64,000 nucleotides of DNA, taken from contig NZ_CP016210.1 of the NCBI RefSeq assembly GCF_001682385.1, forward strand, positions 4,340,001-4,404,000, written 5' to 3'. Source of the DNA: Azoarcus olearius (lineage in GTDB: Bacteria; Pseudomonadota; Gammaproteobacteria; Burkholderiales; Rhodocyclaceae). A program made the translations under genes and the position numbers. The notes under the pieces were generated by a model. The model did no database searches. It saw only the letters and a list, made by a program, of their open reading frames with translations, and was not told the DNA's origin. Position 1 is the stretch's first letter, and every line of letters begins with the position of its first letter. Positions 42,736 through 53,033 of the stretch are shown in pieces.

Positions 42736-43268
42736 GAACGTTCTTCCTGTTTGGGGGTATCGGCGCCGCCCTCGAGCAGCGCGCGGGCGCGGGCATGTTC
42801 CGCGTCGCTCAGCGGCGTGGCCGCTTCCGCGGCCCGGCGCCGCAGGCGCAGGCCGAGCCAGCCGGCGCCGGCGACCAGCAGCAGCAGCGGGCCGAGCCAC
42901 AACACCAGCGTGGTGGTCTTGAAGGGCGGCTCGTAGAGCACGAAGTCGCCATAGCGGGCGACGAGGTAGTCGACGATCTCGACCTCGTTACGCCCGGCGA
43001 CGAACTGCTCGCGCACCTGGTTGCGCAGGTCCACCGCGAGCGGCGCATGCGATTCGGCGATCGACTGGTTCTGGCACACGAGGCAGCGCAGCTTGTGCGA
43101 CAACTCCAGCACGCGCTCTTCCAGCACCGGGTCCTCGACCGCCGGACGGGCCTGCGGCGCGGCGTCCGCGGCCAGTGCCGGCATGCCGCCGGCGAGGCCG
43201 AGCAGCGCGGCGCACAGGGTCAGCGCGCGGCGGGCGCGCAACGGCAACCGCCTGGAATCAGCCCGCAC
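42732..43268 (-). CDS. ccmH: CcmH, thiol-disulfide component of cytochrome c maturation
   Basis: The 178-residue protein has a signal peptide, the active-site motif LRCLVCQNQ (Cys62, Cys65), the family block VREQFVAGRNEVEIVDYLVARYGDFV kept in pieces, and one C-terminal membrane segment (LVLWLGPLLLLVAGAGW). CcmH reduces or binds the apocytochrome CxxCH cysteines before heme attachment. It overlaps ccmG by 11 nt and ccmI by 4 nt. Confidence 0.94.
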   Translation of the reverse strand: MRADSRRLPLRARRALTLCAALLGLAGGMPALAADAAPQARPAVEDPVLEERVLELSHKLRCLVCQNQSIAESHAPLAVDLRNQVREQFVAGRNEVEIVDYLVARYGDFVLYEPPFKTTTLVLWLGPLLLLVAGAGWLGLRLRRRAAEAATPLSDAEHARARALLEGGADTPKQEERS

Positions 43269-43851
43269 GCTTCAGCTCCTCGATGCGCGGCGCGAAGATC
43301 TTCTCGACGCTTTCCGGGGTGATCGGGCCGATGTGCTTGTAGCGGATGTTGCCGCGCTGGTCGATCAGGAAGGTTTCGGGCACGCCATAGACGCCGAAGT
43401 CGATGCCGACGCGGCCGTCGATGTCGAGCACCGACAGCGCATAGGGGTCGCCGTGGGCACGCAGCCAGCCGTGCGCGCGCTCGATCGCCAGCGCCGTTTC
43501 CGCCTCCAGCGCCATGTCGCGCGCATCGATCTCGCCGTCGCCGCGCACTTCCTTGTAGTTGAGGCCGACGATGGGGGCGAGCTGGCGCTTGGCCAGATCG
43601 ACCAGCACCGGGTGCTCCTGGCGGCAGGCCACGCACCACGACGCCCACACGTTGAGCAGCCACACCTGGCCGCGCATTTCCTCCAGCGCGAAGGTCTGCG
43701 CCGGCTGGTCGAGGCGGGCGAGGCGGAAGGCCGGCGCCGGCTTGTCGATGAGCGGCGACGGCACTTCACGCGGATTGAGGGTGAGGCCGAAGGCAAGAAA
43801 GCCCGCCAGCACCAGGAACAGGATCAGGGGAACGAGGAACTTCGCTTTCAT
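43258..43851 (-). CDS. ccmG: CcmG (DsbE), periplasmic thioredoxin of cytochrome c maturation
   Basis: The 197-residue protein has an N-terminal membrane anchor (FLVPLILFLVLAGFLAFGL) and a thioredoxin fold with the redox motif WCVAC (Cys73, Cys76) in NVWASWCVACRQEHP. GVYGVPETFLID provides the cis-Pro region specific to DsbE. It keeps apocytochrome cysteines reduced. ccmF lies 19 nt upstream and ccmH overlaps downstream. Confidence 0.95.
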   Translation of the reverse strand: MKAKFLVPLILFLVLAGFLAFGLTLNPREVPSPLIDKPAPAFRLARLDQPAQTFALEEMRGQVWLLNVWASWCVACRQEHPVLVDLAKRQLAPIVGLNYKEVRGDGEIDARDMALEAETALAIERAHGWLRAHGDPYALSVLDIDGRVGIDFGVYGVPETFLIDQRGNIRYKHIGPITPESVEKIFAPRIEELKRAG

Positions 43852-43870
43852 CGGGATTCCAACGGCAGGT

Positions 43871-45847
43871 TCAGGCGGTCTGGCCGGCGGTGGCCGCCGC
43901 CGCGGCGCTGCGCTCGGCGAGCTTGCGATAACGGCGGTCGGCCGCGGCGCAGATGCCGCCCGCGACCATCAGCAGGCAGCCGGCCCAGATCCAGCTGATG
44001 AAGGGCTTGTAGTGCAGGCTGACGATCCAGCTGCCGTCCTTCAGGCCTTCGCCGAGCGAGACATAGATGTCGCGGAACAGGCCGACGTCGAGGGCGGCTT
44101 CGGTCATCGGCATCTGCTGCGCGCGATAGACGCGCTTTTCCGGCTCCAGCGTGTTGAGTTCGACGCCCCCGCGCGACATCACGATGTTGGCGCGCGCGGC
44201 ATCGTAGTTGGGGCCTTCGATCTCCTGCACGCCGCGGAAGGCCAGCGTGTAGCCGGCGAACTCCGCCTGCTCGCCCGGGCGCATCTTGAGGTCCAGGTTC
44301 TGCTCGAGGCTGCCGACCAGGGTGACGCCGATGATGAACACGCCAACGCCGAGGTGCGCCAGCCACATGCCCCACCACGCCGCCGGAATGGTGGAGAGCC
44401 GCGACGATACCGCCGCGCCGGCGCGTTCGCGCAGGCGCGAGACCAGCAGCTGCAGGCTGGCCAGCACCACCCACGCGGCGAGCGCAAGGCCGAGCACGGT
44501 GCGCCAGGTGACATGGCCGATCGCGAACGCGGCGCCCACGCCGATCACCACGCTGGCGATGAAGGCCGGCGCCACGCGGCGCACCGCGGCGCCGAGGTCG
44601 TCGTTCTTCCAGCGCAGGAAGGGGCCGAACATCATCAGGATGACCACCGGCGTCATCAGCGGCACGAACACCGCCTCGAAGTACGGCGGGCCGACCGAGA
44701 TCTTGCCCAGGCCGAGCGCATCGAGGAACAGCGGGTAGAGCGTGCCGAGCAGCACCGAGGCCGATACCACCGACAGCAGCACGTTGTTGCCGAGGAGCGA
44801 GGTGTCGCGCGACACCAGGCCAAAACGGCCGCCGCCCGCCAGCCGGGGGGCACGCCAGGCGTAGAGCACCAGCGACACGCCGATCACGGTGACGAGGAAG
44901 GCGAGCACGAACAGGCCGCGGCGCGGATCGGTGGCGAAGGCATGCACGCTGGTGAGCACGCCGGAACGGACCAGGAAGGTGCCGAGCAGCGACAGCGAGA
45001 ACGCGCCGATCGCCAGCAGCACCGTCCAGCTGCGGAAGGCGCCGCGCTTTTCGGTGACCGCCAGCGAGTGGATCAGCGCAGTGCCGAGCAGCCAGGGCAT
45101 GAAGGAGGCGTTTTCCACCGGGTCCCAGAACCACCAGCCGCCCCAGCCGAGTTCGTAATAGGCCCAGCCCGAGCCGACGGTGATGCCGGCGGTGAGGAAG
45201 ACCCAGGCGATGGTGGTCCACGGCCGCGACCAGCGCGCCCACGCGGCGTCGAGCCGGCCGCTGAGCAGCGCGGCGATGGCGAAGGCGAAGGCCACCGAGA
45301 AGCCGACGTAGCCCATGTACAGCAGCGGCGGGTGGATGATCATGCCCGGGTCCTGCAGCAGCGGGTTCAGGTCGCGGCCCTCGGGCGCGCCCGGCAGCAG
45401 GCGGTCGAACGGGTTGGAGGTGACCAGCATGAAGGCGAGGAAGCCGACGCTGATGCAGCCGAGCACGCCGAGCACGCGGGCAACGAAGGCTTCCGGCAGG
45501 TGGCGCGAGAATACCGTCACCGCCACCGTCCACAGCGTCAGCGTCAGCGCCCACAGCAGCAGCGAGCCCTCGTGGCTGCCCCACACCGCGGTGATGCGGT
45601 AGGCGAGCGGCGTGGCGGTGTTGGAATGCATCGCCACGTACTGCACCGAGAAGTCATTGACCACGAAGGCCCAGGTCAGCAGTACGAACGACAGCGCGAC
45701 GAAGAAGAACTGCCCCTGCGCCGCGGGCCGCGCCACCGCCATCAGCGCCAGCCGGTTGCGCTGCGCGCCCACCAGCGGCACCACCGCCTGCACCAGCGCC
45801 AGCACCAAGGCCAGCACCAGCGCGAAATGTCCGAGTTCGGGAATCAT
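43871..45847 (-). CDS. ccmF: CcmF, cytochrome c heme lyase subunit
   Basis: The 658-residue multi-spanning protein has the WWD heme-handling motif ([19 protein letters not shown]) and early conserved histidine regions ([29 protein letters not shown]). CcmF receives heme from CcmE and ligates it to apocytochrome c with CcmH and CcmI. Its ATG overlaps the ccmE stop by 4 nt. Confidence 0.97.
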   Translation of the reverse strand: MIPELGHFALVLALVLALVQAVVPLVGAQRNRLALMAVARPAAQGQFFFVALSFVLLTWAFVVNDFSVQYVAMHSNTATPLAYRITAVWGSHEGSLLLWALTLTLWTVAVTVFSRHLPEAFVARVLGVLGCISVGFLAFMLVTSNPFDRLLPGAPEGRDLNPLLQDPGMIIHPPLLYMGYVGFSVAFAFAIAALLSGRLDAAWARWSRPWTTIAWVFLTAGITVGSGWAYYELGWGGWWFWDPVENASFMPWLLGTALIHSLAVTEKRGAFRSWTVLLAIGAFSLSLLGTFLVRSGVLTSVHAFATDPRRGLFVLAFLVTVIGVSLVLYAWRAPRLAGGGRFGLVSRDTSLLGNNVLLSVVSASVLLGTLYPLFLDALGLGKISVGPPYFEAVFVPLMTPVVILMMFGPFLRWKNDDLGAAVRRVAPAFIASVVIGVGAAFAIGHVTWRTVLGLALAAWVVLASLQLLVSRLRERAGAAVSSRLSTIPAAWWGMWLAHLGVGVFIIGVTLVGSLEQNLDLKMRPGEQAEFAGYTLAFRGVQEIEGPNYDAARANIVMSRGGVELNTLEPEKRVYRAQQMPMTEAALDVGLFRDIYVSLGEGLKDGSWIVSLHYKPFISWIWAGCLLMVAGGICAAADRRYRKLAERSAAAAATAGQTA

Positions 45848-46290
45848 TGCTGCACCGTCGTCGCGGTCTTGTGGGCCTGTTCGAGCGCGTGCGCGGCCTC
45901 GGGCGGCATGTAGTTCTCGTCGTGCTTGGCGAGTACCTCGGTGGCGCGGAACTGGCCGTCGGCGCCGAGCGTGCCTTGCACCACCGCGCCCTTGCCCTCC
46001 TTGAAGAGGTCGGGCAGCGAACCCCTGTAGCTCACCGGGATCACCTTCGCGGTGTCGGTAATGACGAAGCGCACGGTGACGCCGTCGGCGTCGCGCTGGA
46101 TCGAACCGGTTTCGACCATGCCGCCGACGCGGAAGGTCTTGCCGACCGGCGCCTTGCCCTCCGCCACCTCGGACGGGGTGTGGAAGAACACCAGGTTCTG
46201 CTGGAAGGCGGACAGCACCAGGGCCGCCGCGGCAACCAGCAGCGCAATGCCGCCGCCGACCAGCATCAGACGTTTGTTACGCGCTTTCAT
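45844..46290 (-). CDS. ccmE: CcmE, periplasmic heme chaperone
   Basis: The 148-residue protein has one N-terminal membrane anchor and an OB-fold domain ([41 protein letters not shown]). The heme-binding motif is HDENY with His123, the His type of CcmE. It carries heme from CcmABCD to CcmF. It is coupled by ATGA overlaps to ccmD upstream and ccmF downstream. Confidence 0.96.
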   Translation of the reverse strand: MKARNKRLMLVGGGIALLVAAAALVLSAFQQNLVFFHTPSEVAEGKAPVGKTFRVGGMVETGSIQRDADGVTVRFVITDTAKVIPVSYRGSLPDLFKEGKGAVVQGTLGADGQFRATEVLAKHDENYMPPEAAHALEQAHKTATTVQQ

Positions 46291-46508
46291 CGTTCCATCT
46301 CCACCGCGGCCCCGATCGGGCCGCCACCTTGCTTGTCCTTGCCGACCGCGCGCCGCCAGCGCAGCAGCCGCTTCAGGGTGTCGCGCCGCCGCTGCACCAG
46401 CAGCCCCAGCTCAAGCGCCATCAGCGCAAAGCTCACCGCGTAGCTCCACCACACGAAGGGCCCCTTGCCCCCCATGGCCCAGAACGCCGCCCACGATTCC
46501 CACTGCAT
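46287..46508 (-). CDS. ccmD: CcmD, small membrane protein of heme export
   Basis: This 73-residue protein has a single membrane segment ([21 protein letters not shown]) followed by a basic tail ([14 protein letters not shown]), as in CcmD, which helps release holo-CcmE from CcmABC. It begins with an ATG sharing one base with the ccmC stop (TGATG) and ends in an ATGA overlap with ccmE. It is somewhat longer than usual at the C-terminus. Confidence 0.88.
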   Translation of the reverse strand: MQWESWAAFWAMGGKGPFVWWSYAVSFALMALELGLLVQRRRDTLKRLLRWRRAVGKDKQGGGPIGAAVEMER

Positions 46509-47284
46509 CACCCACGCCCTCCTTCGGCCGCGGCTTCCTGCGCAAGGACCGCGCCCACCCACTCGGTGTGGCGCTCGCGCTCCAGGATCATCGGCCGCAC
46601 CCGCCACAGCACCACCGCCAGCGTGTAGGCCCAGGCCGCGAAGGCCATCACCAGCATGCCGGCCAGCATCGTGGACGCCATCGACGGCGCCTTGGTGAGG
46701 CTGACCGAGGCGCCCTGGTGCAGCGTGTTCCACCACTTCACCGAGAAATAGATCACCGGCACGTTCACCGCGCCGACGATCGCGATCAGCGCGCCGGCGC
46801 GGTCGGCGCGGCGCGGGTCCTCGATCGCACGGGTGAGCGCGATGAAGCCGAAATAGAGGAAGAGCAGCAGCAGCTGGGAGGTCAGGCGCGCGTCCCACAC
46901 CCAGTAGGCGCCCCAGGTCGGCCGCCCCCATAGTGCGCCGGTCCACAACGCCACGAAACAGAACATTGCGCCGGTTGGTGCCAGGGCCTGGCTCATGATG
47001 AAGGACAAGCGGGTGTTCATGACCAGGCCCACCGCGGACCATCCCGCCATCACCAGGTAGATGAACATCGACATCCACGCCGCCGGCACGTGGATGAAGA
47101 TCACCCGGTAGACCTCGCCCTGCACCGCGTCGGTAGGCGCCACGAAGAAGGCCAGCCACAGGCCGACGACCGTGAGCACCGCGGCGGCAGCCGCGAACCA
47201 CGGCGCAAGGCGGCCGGCGAGCGGATAGAAAGCCTGCGGCGCTGCGAACCGGAACAGGCTGAAACCGCGATCGGAGGTAGTCAT
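46508..47284 (-). CDS. ccmC: CcmC, heme transfer protein
   Basis: The 258-residue, six-span membrane protein has the tryptophan-rich heme motif WGAYWVWDARLTSQ and periplasmic histidines (IFIHVPAAWMS; WWNTLHQGASV). CcmC attaches heme to CcmE. The ATG at 47284 is chosen because upstream in-frame sequence is arginine-rich and falls in the 88-nt gap and the ccmB region. Confidence 0.96.
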   Translation of the reverse strand: MTTSDRGFSLFRFAAPQAFYPLAGRLAPWFAAAAAVLTVVGLWLAFFVAPTDAVQGEVYRVIFIHVPAAWMSMFIYLVMAGWSAVGLVMNTRLSFIMSQALAPTGAMFCFVALWTGALWGRPTWGAYWVWDARLTSQLLLLFLYFGFIALTRAIEDPRRADRAGALIAIVGAVNVPVIYFSVKWWNTLHQGASVSLTKAPSMASTMLAGMLVMAFAAWAYTLAVVLWRVRPMILERERHTEWVGAVLAQEAAAEGGRG

Positions 47285-47372
47285 GAAGTTCGCTTCGCTT
47301 GCCGGCGCCGGTTCGCCGCGGTGTCGCCCGGGCGGCCGGTGCGCACGGCGCCGGCCGGGTAAAGGTTGATCG

Positions 47373-48041
47373 TCATTCGCTCGAAATCCGCAGCGCCGCC
47401 GCGCACGCCAACGGCGCCAGCGCCAGCGCCCCCGCCAGCCCGCCGCCGAGCAGCAGCAGGTGGGCGGCCGCGCCGGTGCCCGACAGCTCGGCCTCGACCG
47501 CGCCGGCACCGAAGATCAGCACCGGCACGAACAGCGGCAGCACCAGCAGCGCAAGCAGCATGCCGCCCCCGCGCAGGCCCAGGGTCAGCGCCGCCCCCAC
47601 CGCGCCGAGCAGCGCGAGGATGGGCGTGCCGAGCGCCAAACTTAGAACGAGTATGGAAAGCGCACCTTGTTCGAGGTCAAGCAGCAAGGCCAGCGCGGGC
47701 GCGACCACCACCACCGGCAGGCCGGTGCTGAGCCAGAACGCCAGCACCTTGGCGGTCACCCACAGCACGGCAGGCTCACTAGACAGGAGAAGTTGCTCAA
47801 GGGTTCCATCGGCGTGGTCCTGCGCGAACAGCCGGTGCAGCGACAGCAGGCAGGCGAGCAGCGCGGCGACCCACAGCACCCCCGGCGCGATCGCGCGCAG
47901 CAGGTTGGGCTCGGCGCCGACGCCGAACGGGAACAGGCACACCACGATGACGAAGAAGGCCAGGGTCACCAGCACGTCGGCGCGGCCGCGCCAGGCCAGC
48001 AGCAGATCACGCCGCAGCACGGCGACGAAGGCGCTCAACAT
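47373..48041 (-). CDS. ccmB: CcmB, membrane subunit of the heme ABC transporter
   Basis: The 222-residue protein has six hydrophobic segments and the typical start VAVLRRDLLLAWR, with LFAQDHADGTLEQLLLS as the conserved cytoplasmic loop. It pairs with CcmA. The ATG at 48041 lies 7 nt inside the end of ccmA, and the length matches CcmB of other bacteria. Confidence 0.95.
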   Translation of the reverse strand: MLSAFVAVLRRDLLLAWRGRADVLVTLAFFVIVVCLFPFGVGAEPNLLRAIAPGVLWVAALLACLLSLHRLFAQDHADGTLEQLLLSSEPAVLWVTAKVLAFWLSTGLPVVVVAPALALLLDLEQGALSILVLSLALGTPILALLGAVGAALTLGLRGGGMLLALLVLPLFVPVLIFGAGAVEAELSGTGAAAHLLLLGGGLAGALALAPLACAAALRISSE

Positions 48042-48661
48042 GCCCAGGCCCCGACATCGAGCACCCGCGGCGGACGGGCGAAGCCCGCATCCTGGTGGGT
48101 GGTGAGCACCACCATGCCGCCGGCGGCGCAGTGCGCGGACAAGGTCGCGGCGAGATCGGCGACCGCGGCCACGTCGAGCGCGGTGAAGGGTTCGTCGAGC
48201 ACCCACAGAGGGCGCTGCGCCGACAGGAACAGGCGCGCCAGCCCCACGCGCCGGCGCTGGCCCTGCGACAGCACGCGCGCCGGCAGGTCGAGCTGGTTGC
48301 CCAGCCCGATGCGTTCCAGCGCGGCGGTGCAGCGCGCCACGTCGGCGTCCTCGCCCGCGGCCGCGCAGGCAAAGCGCAGGTTCTCCAGCGGGCTCAGCAG
48401 GTCGTTGAGGGCGGCGGCGTGGCCGAGATAGAGCAGTGCGCGATGGAAAGCCTCGCGTTCGGCAGCGATCGGCCGGCCCTGCCAGCGCACGCTACCGGCT
48501 TCAGGCTGGGCCAGCCCGGTCAGCAGGCGCAGCAGGCTGGTCTTGCCGACGCCGTTGGGGCCTGCGAGGCGCACGAGATCACCCGCCTCCACACGGAGGG
48601 CGAGGCCGCGGAACAGCAGGCGGTCGCCCTTCAGGCAGGCGAGATCTTCGGCTTCGAGCAT
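48035..48661 (-). CDS. ccmA: CcmA, ATP-binding subunit of the heme ABC transporter
   Basis: The 208-residue ATPase has Walker A GPNGVGKTS (34-42), signature LSQGQRRRVGLARL, Walker B PLWVLDEPFTALD and a switch His in VLTTHQDAG. CcmA drives release of heme-loaded CcmE. The ATG at 48661 gives the normal length; upstream in-frame residues are not conserved. It is the first gene of the ccm operon. Confidence 0.95.
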   Translation of the reverse strand: MLEAEDLACLKGDRLLFRGLALRVEAGDLVRLAGPNGVGKTSLLRLLTGLAQPEAGSVRWQGRPIAAEREAFHRALLYLGHAAALNDLLSPLENLRFACAAAGEDADVARCTAALERIGLGNQLDLPARVLSQGQRRRVGLARLFLSAQRPLWVLDEPFTALDVAAVADLAATLSAHCAAGGMVVLTTHQDAGFARPPRVLDVGAWAC

Positions 48662-49248
48662 GGGGGCGGATTGAACCACAAGGCGGCTACGGCGGGAATG
48701 GCGCCGACCGCGCAAAACCGCCATCACGGCCCCGGCTGTCGCCTTTGTACCGTCGCTGCAGCCGCGTGATGGTGCATCGCGCGCACGGCGCGCACCACCG
48801 CACCTCTCGGCCGTTGGTAATAGACCCCGAGAGCACGAGGGTTGAATGCACCCGGGCGCGAACGTCCCCGTGTCTACCAGCCCCACCATCTCGCAGCCTG
48901 TACGTCCTGGACAACATCGCATCTATTGCCAAACTTATCGACTAATATGTATTTTTGTCTTGGACAAAAAGGACAAACTCGCGCGATACTCACCTGCGGC
49001 CATTCCTATCGCGTTGTCGTCATGGACAAAGCCACAAAACGGGCGTGCACGGGCTTATTTTCTATAACTATCGTTGTAGTTTGAATGCGCATGCTGCGGC
49101 GACAAACCCCGCTACTACGCCAGACAAACCGGCCCATTCCGGTCAATCGACACAACTAAAGTCGTGGGCACGAAACGTGCTCCCCATACTTCCTCCAGCC
49201 CCGCCTCAGAGAGATCCGACGGCCCTGCGCCGCGGACGGGAGAACAGC
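48662..49248. other. 587-nt intergenic region between ccmA and the chemoreceptor gene; partly AT-rich
   Basis: No convincing gene is present. Promoters for leftward ccmA and the rightward chemoreceptor should be here. The part 48920-49090 is clearly richer in A/T than the surroundings and contains ttttctataactatcg. The hexamer GGACAA occurs four times (near 48909, 48962, 48971 and 49024), the middle two close together. Short open frames here lack family resemblance or a good ribosome site. Confidence 0.5.
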
Positions 49249-50886
49249 ATGCGCGCCCGCAGTTCGTACACCAACGAAATCGAGACCGTCATCCCGGACG
49301 GCGCTTTCATCTACTCGCGTACCGACCTCAAGGGGCGCATCGAGGAGGCCAACGAGGCCTTTGCCGAGATCAGCGGCTATACGCGCGAGGACATGATCGG
49401 CAAGCCGCACAACATGGTCCGCCATCCCGACATGCCGGCGGAGGCCTTCAAGGACATGTGGTCCGACCTGGTGGCGGGCCGGCCGTGGCGGGGGCTGGTG
49501 AAGAACCGGCGCAGCGACGGCGGCTACTACTGGGTGGTGGCCAACGCCTCGCCGGTGCGCGAGGGCGGCCGGATCGTCGGTTACCAGTCGGTCCGGTCGC
49601 GCCCGACGCGCGAAGAGGTTGCCGCGGCCGAAGCCGCCTACAAGCGCATCCGCGAGGGCGACCGCTCGATCAAGGTCTATCACGGCCGCGTGGTCGCCAA
49701 CCGGCCCGCGTGGATGAACGCAGCCGTGTCGCTGCGGGCCCAGATGAATGCGGTGGGCGTGCTCGCCGTGCTGCAGGCCCTGCTGATGGTCGTCGAAGGC
49801 TTCACCTCGATCGAGGTTCCGGGGACGCTGATGGCCTTGGTGGCGGTGCCCTCGCTGCTCTACGCGCTGTATTTCCTGCTGATCTACGCGCCGCACGTCC
49901 AGCGCGACCTCGGCGCCACCGCGGCCTGGCTGGAAAGCATCCTGAGCACCGGCGACCTGCGGCACCGCTTCGACCTCAAACGGCGCGACGTGATCGGTGC
50001 CCTCGCCCGCCGCGCCGACAAGGTGGTGTCCTCGGTGCAGGCCACACTGCAGGGCATGACGGAGGTGTCGGTGCAGGTCGAGCGCGCCGCCGGGCAGGTG
50101 GGTAGCCGGGTGCACGACGTGCGCCTGTCGGCGCAGACGCAGAGCGAAGCGGCCAGTTCGGCGGCGGCGTCGATCGAAGAGGTCACGGTGTCGATCGGCG
50201 AGGTTGCGGCGCATGCCGCCTCGACCCGCGAGGTGGCGGAAGAGACCAGCCGCGTGTCGGACGAAGGCGCGCGGATCACGCGCGACGCGAGCCGCAACAT
50301 CCAGTCGCTGGCCGACCGCGTCGGGGTGTCGGCCGAGCAGCTCGAAACCCTGGGCAAGCGTTCGGACGAGATCGGCCGCATCACCGGCGTGATCCGCGAG
50401 ATCGCCGACCAGACCAACCTGCTCGCGCTCAACGCCGCGATCGAGGCCGCGCGCGCCGGCGAGCAGGGGCGCGGCTTCGCGGTGGTGGCCGACGAGGTGC
50501 GCAAGCTCGCCGAACGCACCGGCCAGGCGACGCGTGAAATCGGCGAGATGATCGACACCATCCGCAGCGAAACGCAGCAGGCGGTCGACACCATGCGCGC
50601 GGGCGCCACCCAGGTGGGCGAAGGGGTGGAGCGCGTCGGCGCGGCGGAAGAATCGCTGAACCGCATCAATGCCGAGATGGCGGTCACGATGGAGCGCGTG
50701 ACCGAAATCTCGCACGCCTCGGGGGAGCAACAGGTGGCGTTGCAGGACCTCGCCCGCCATATCGAGCAGGTCGCGTCGATGACCGAGCAGAACGTGGCCG
50801 TGGTGGCGGACACCGAGGACATGGTGCACCGGCTGGAAGCGGTGGTGGACCGCATGCGCAAGGCCGTGGGGCAGTACGCCGTGTAA
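49249..50886 (+). CDS. PAS-containing methyl-accepting chemotaxis protein (Aer-like)
   Basis: The 545-residue protein begins with a PAS domain (about 8-120; [20 protein letters not shown], then [12 protein letters not shown], which matches Aer-type energy sensors). Two hydrophobic stretches near 165-210 ([35 protein letters not shown]) form a membrane hairpin. The cytoplasmic signalling tip is [20 protein letters not shown]. There is no periplasmic ligand domain, so it should sense redox or oxygen inside the cell. The ATG at 49249 has GGGAG 6 nt upstream; an upstream in-frame start would add about 98 non-conserved residues. Confidence 0.92.
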   Translation: MRARSSYTNEIETVIPDGAFIYSRTDLKGRIEEANEAFAEISGYTREDMIGKPHNMVRHPDMPAEAFKDMWSDLVAGRPWRGLVKNRRSDGGYYWVVANASPVREGGRIVGYQSVRSRPTREEVAAAEAAYKRIREGDRSIKVYHGRVVANRPAWMNAAVSLRAQMNAVGVLAVLQALLMVVEGFTSIEVPGTLMALVAVPSLLYALYFLLIYAPHVQRDLGATAAWLESILSTGDLRHRFDLKRRDVIGALARRADKVVSSVQATLQGMTEVSVQVERAAGQVGSRVHDVRLSAQTQSEAASSAAASIEEVTVSIGEVAAHAASTREVAEETSRVSDEGARITRDASRNIQSLADRVGVSAEQLETLGKRSDEIGRITGVIREIADQTNLLALNAAIEAARAGEQGRGFAVVADEVRKLAERTGQATREIGEMIDTIRSETQQAVDTMRAGATQVGEGVERVGAAEESLNRINAEMAVTMERVTEISHASGEQQVALQDLARHIEQVASMTEQNVAVVADTEDMVHRLEAVVDRMRKAVGQYAV

Positions 50887-50918
50887 AAAACAGACGGCGG
50901 ACACCGCAGTCCGCCGTC
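50885..50918 (-). terminator. Rho-independent terminator of the nap operon
   Basis: Read on the minus strand, a 9-bp stem (GACGGCGGA with TCCGCCGTC, 50893-50918) with an 8-nt loop is followed by TG and six T residues (50885-50890). It lies 17 nt beyond the napC stop and overlaps the convergent chemoreceptor stop codon. On the plus strand the T-run is missing, so it mainly serves nap. Confidence 0.85.
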
Positions 50919-50934
50919 CTCGTTACCGCGCGGC

Positions 50935-51573
50935 CTAGTGTGCCTGTTCGGCGGCCTTGGGCGGGGCCGGGTGGAACACCTCGGGTGCGACCGAATCGCG
51001 CGCCGCGCCGATTTCCTGCTCGATCGGCGGCAGCGAGTGGGCGATGCCCTTGTGGCAGTCGATGCAGGTCTGCCCCGCCGACAGCCCGGCCTGGTGCATC
51101 TGGTTGGAGCGCCGGCCCTGCACCGAGTAGTCGAAATACTCGTAGTTGTGGCAGTTGCGGCATTCCTGCGAGTTGTTGGCCTTCATCCGCCGCCATTCGT
51201 TCTGCGCCAGCTGCAGGCGCTTGGCGTTGAACTTCTCCGGCGTGTCGATCGAGCCCAGCAGCTTGTGCCAGACCTCGTTGGAAGCCTTGATCTTGCGGAT
51301 CATCTTCGGCCCCCATTCCTTCGGCACGTGGCAGTCCGGGCAGGTGGCGCGCACGCCGGTGCGGTTCTGGTAGTGGATGGTGTTGCGGTACTCCAGATAG
51401 ACGTTGTCCTTCATCTCGTGGCAGGAGATGCAGAACTGCTCCTTGTTGGTCATCTCCAGGGCCCAGTTGAAGCCGCCCCAGAACACGATGCCGGCGACGA
51501 AGGCGGTGCCGAGCGCGGTCCAGCCGATGCGGCGCAGCCAGGTCCAACGGCCCTGCTTGGTGGTGTCGGTCAT
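50935..51573 (-). CDS. napC: NapC, tetraheme quinol dehydrogenase
   Basis: The 212-residue NapC/NirT protein has an N-terminal membrane anchor (about 14-35) and four c-heme motifs: CISCH (48-52), CPDCH, CRNCH and CIDCH. It passes electrons from membrane quinol to NapB/NapA. Its hemes need the Ccm system encoded nearby. It is the last nap gene and is followed by a strong terminator. Confidence 0.96.
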   Translation of the reverse strand: MTDTTKQGRWTWLRRIGWTALGTAFVAGIVFWGGFNWALEMTNKEQFCISCHEMKDNVYLEYRNTIHYQNRTGVRATCPDCHVPKEWGPKMIRKIKASNEVWHKLLGSIDTPEKFNAKRLQLAQNEWRRMKANNSQECRNCHNYEYFDYSVQGRRSNQMHQAGLSAGQTCIDCHKGIAHSLPPIEQEIGAARDSVAPEVFHPAPPKAAEQAH

Positions 51574-51588
51574 GACGTTCTCCGTCGC

Positions 51589-52041
51589 TCAGCGCAGGCC
51601 GTCGGCACGCTGGAAGCCGTTGCTGACCAGCGGCGGCGCATCGGTCTGCGGCACGTGGCACTGCACGCAGAAGTAGCGCCGCGGCGAGATGTTCGACAGT
51701 TCGCCGCCGTCGCGGTCCTTGAAGTGGGTCAGGCTGACCTTGGTCGCGCCGGTCTCCTGGTAGCGGCTCCAGGCGTGGCAGTCCATGCAGCGGTTGAAGT
51801 TCTTGCTGATCTCGTAGCCTTCGATCTTGTGCGGGATCAGCGGCGGCTGCTGCACGTAGTCGCGCGGAATCGGCGCGCGGTCGGGGATGGGCTTGAAGTT
51901 GCCGGGCGCCACTTCGGTCGCCGAGACTTCGTTGCCACGGATGCTGCGCACCCCTTCGGCCAGCACGGCGGAAGGCAGGCAGGCGCCGATGCCGAGGGCG
52001 GCAATGAGCGCAATCACGCATTGGCGGGCTGGTTTTTTCAT
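51589..52041 (-). CDS. napB: NapB, diheme subunit of periplasmic nitrate reductase
   Basis: The 150-residue protein has a signal peptide (CVIALIAALGIGACLPSAVLA) and two heme motifs, CMDCH and CVQCH. Distal His ligands lie in IPHKIEGYEIS and LTHFKDRDG. NapB transfers electrons to NapA. The start overlaps the napH stop (ATGA), and napC follows after 15 nt. Confidence 0.95.
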   Translation of the reverse strand: MKKPARQCVIALIAALGIGACLPSAVLAEGVRSIRGNEVSATEVAPGNFKPIPDRAPIPRDYVQQPPLIPHKIEGYEISKNFNRCMDCHAWSRYQETGATKVSLTHFKDRDGGELSNISPRRYFCVQCHVPQTDAPPLVSNGFQRADGLR

Positions 52042-53033
52042 GACTCGCTCCTGTTGAATCGCGTCGTAATACGGAAAACGTGCTGAGCGCAGACATCCAC
52101 GCAGCGGCCACAGGTGGTGCAGTCGCCGGCGAGGATGAGCGGATGGTCCTGACCGACGCCCTTCAGCGCCGGCCGGATGACCTGGGGTTCGGGGCAGACC
52201 GCGAAGCAGTCCATGCAGTCGTTGCAGGCGCTGCGCCGCGCGGCCGACACGCGGACGCCGGCGCTGCGGCCGAGGAGGCCGTAGAAAGCGCCCTGCGGGC
52301 AGAGGTGGCCGCACCAGCCGCGCGGCGCGATCAGCAGGTCGTAGAGGAAGACACCGCCGACGATGCCCCACGCGAGGCCGAAACCGAAGACCAGCCCGCG
52401 GTGCAGCATCGACACCGGATTCACCCACTCCCACGCCAGCGAACCGGTAAGTGCGGCGGCCACCAGCACGAAGCCGAGCAGCCAGTAGCGCGTGGCCGCG
52501 GCCGGCACCTTGCCGCCCTTGAGGCCGAGCCGGCGCCGCAGCCACGCGGCGGCGTCGGTGACGATGTTCATCGGGCACACCCACGAACAGAACACGCGCC
52601 CGCCCAACAGCAGGTAGACAGCGAGCACGATGCCGGCGCCAGTCAGCGCCTCGCGGTAGGGCCACTGTCCGGCCGCGATGGATTGCGCCAGCACGAAGGG
52701 ATCGGTGAGCGGCAGCACGCCGAGCGTGAGGCTGGAGCTGAGGTTGCCCTTCACGATCCACCACCCCAACCAGGGCCCGGCGAGGAACAGCGCGAGGATG
52801 CCGGACTGGCTCAAACGGCGCAGCAGCAGCCACTTGTGCGCGCGCAGCCAGCCCTTGGCCGCCACCGCCTCGGCACCGGGGCGCGCGACCGCGCCACGGC
52901 GGGCGGCGCCGCGCACGCTGGTCGCCGGCACGGCGTCCTCGGCCGACGGCACGGACGGCCCGCCCGGCTGCTGCGGGACATCGTTTCCGCGGGAGGCCGC
53001 GCTCCCTGCGGGCGGGCGTGCGGACGCGTTCAT
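52038..53033 (-). CDS. napH: NapH, membrane ferredoxin-type quinol oxidation protein
   Basis: The product (331 residues from ATG 53033, overlapping the napG stop as ATGA) has four membrane spans, two cytoplasmic CxxxCP motifs ([24 protein letters not shown]) and two 4Fe-4S clusters ([25 protein letters not shown]). NapGH forms a quinol dehydrogenase route to NapC/NapB. A GTG 9 nt upstream is an alternative start. The N-terminal 60 residues are a low-complexity extension. Confidence 0.94.
   Translation of the reverse strand: MNASARPPAGSAASRGNDVPQQPGGPSVPSAEDAVPATSVRGAARRGAVARPGAEAVAAKGWLRAHKWLLLRRLSQSGILALFLAGPWLGWWIVKGNLSSSLTLGVLPLTDPFVLAQSIAAGQWPYREALTGAGIVLAVYLLLGGRVFCSWVCPMNIVTDAAAWLRRRLGLKGGKVPAAATRYWLLGFVLVAAALTGSLAWEWVNPVSMLHRGLVFGFGLAWGIVGGVFLYDLLIAPRGWCGHLCPQGAFYGLLGRSAGVRVSAARRSACNDCMDCFAVCPEPQVIRPALKGVGQDHPLILAGDCTTCGRCVDVCAQHVFRITTRFNRSES

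Noticed and set aside
43559-45913. 784-codon plus-strand open frame opposite ccmF and ccmG
   Set aside because: It covers clear ccm genes in antisense and has low-complexity His/Glu/Arg sequence.
48846-49067. Small open frames between ccmA and the chemoreceptor
   Set aside because: No family resemblance or ribosome site; overlapping frames arise by chance in this stretch.
48955-49248. N-terminal extension of the chemoreceptor frame
   Set aside because: The first 98 residues have no resemblance to PAS proteins and lie in the AT-rich intergenic part; the ATG at 49249 has a good ribosome site.
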